Notes under the pieces: model-generated
Told to the model about the DNA's origin: nothing
The model's database searches: none
Seen by the model: only the letters and a program-made list of their open reading frames with translations
Shown here: positions 20,528-20,571 of the stretch, piece by piece
Layout of the letters: each line of letters starts with the position of its first letter
Position numbering within the stretch: the stretch's first letter is position 1
Made by a program: the position numbers and the translations under genes
Source: an uncultured Oscillospiraceae bacterium
Lineage (GTDB): Bacteria; Bacillota; Clostridia; Oscillospirales; Oscillospiraceae
Assembly (NCBI GenBank): GCA_900763685.1
Contig: CAAFLF010000028.1
Span: forward strand, 1 to 20,571
Direction of reading: 5' to 3'
DNA length: 20,571 nt

Positions 20528-20561
20528 ACCCCTGTTCGGAGACGGACGGGGGTGTTTTTTT
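20528..20561 (+). terminator. Intrinsic terminator at the right end of the window
   Basis: The arms 20528-20538 and 20543-20553 pair over eleven positions, two of them G-U, around a GAGA tetraloop. A seven-T run (20555-20561) follows. It ends any transcript that reads through the three preceding hairpins. Confidence 0.8.
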
Positions 20562-20571
20562 ACGTTGGGAC

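Overview
The window looks like a chromosomal piece of a high-GC, anaerobic Gram-positive gut bacterium of the Clostridia, most likely Oscillospiraceae-like. The reasons are very GC-rich third codon positions, strong Shine-Dalgarno sites (AGGAGG type), TTGxxx-N17-TATAAT promoters, many intrinsic terminators, SLH-domain surface anchoring, and a XpaC-TelA-TPM gene set. No tRNA, rRNA or CRISPR array was seen. All family names come from reading the protein sequences; no database search was run.

Layout. (1) 1-3997, minus strand: a secreted SLH-anchored surface protein (Big2-like, dockerin-like and cohesin-like parts) preceded by a small DUF2442-like gene; a long hairpin separates them from the next unit. 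(2) 4051-6561, minus: a MalT-type LuxR regulator with a P-loop ATPase. It is divergent from (3) 6733-8476, plus: a PAT/MnaT-like acetyltransferase and a SLC13/ArsB-type permease. Promoters for both directions are readable between them. (4) 8574-10170, plus: a multi-pass membrane protein, a second GNAT flanked by a 23-bp direct repeat, and a 62-residue membrane peptide. (5) 10217-11488, plus: a MATE efflux gene ruined by three lesions, and a DUF4926-like small protein. (6) 11489-11861: a palindrome-rich intergenic stretch. (7) 11876-12998, minus: an FMN-dependent alpha-hydroxy-acid dehydrogenase with a Cys-rich N-terminus.

(8) About 13030-15970 is a visibly AT-richer accessory island. It holds a possible structured small RNA with its own promoter and terminator, a 3'-truncated IS30-family transposase, a 5'-truncated small membrane protein gene at the IS30 junction, and an XRE regulator with two membrane segments. 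The island then runs into gene-free debris.

(9) 16138-16714: a DUF6512-like membrane protein with its own terminator. (10) 16790-20114: a well-formed operon of XpaC-like, TelA-like and TPM-domain proteins, with one promoter and one terminator; it probably serves the cell envelope or stress response. (11) 20200-20561: a 47-residue membrane peptide followed by a cascade of four GC-rich hairpins ending in a T-run terminator.

Most functions are family-level inferences. The best leads for something undescribed are the RNA candidate at 13147-13289, the hairpin cascade at 20398-20561, the repeat-flanked GNAT cassette, and the surface protein that combines dockerin-like, cohesin-like and SLH modules.
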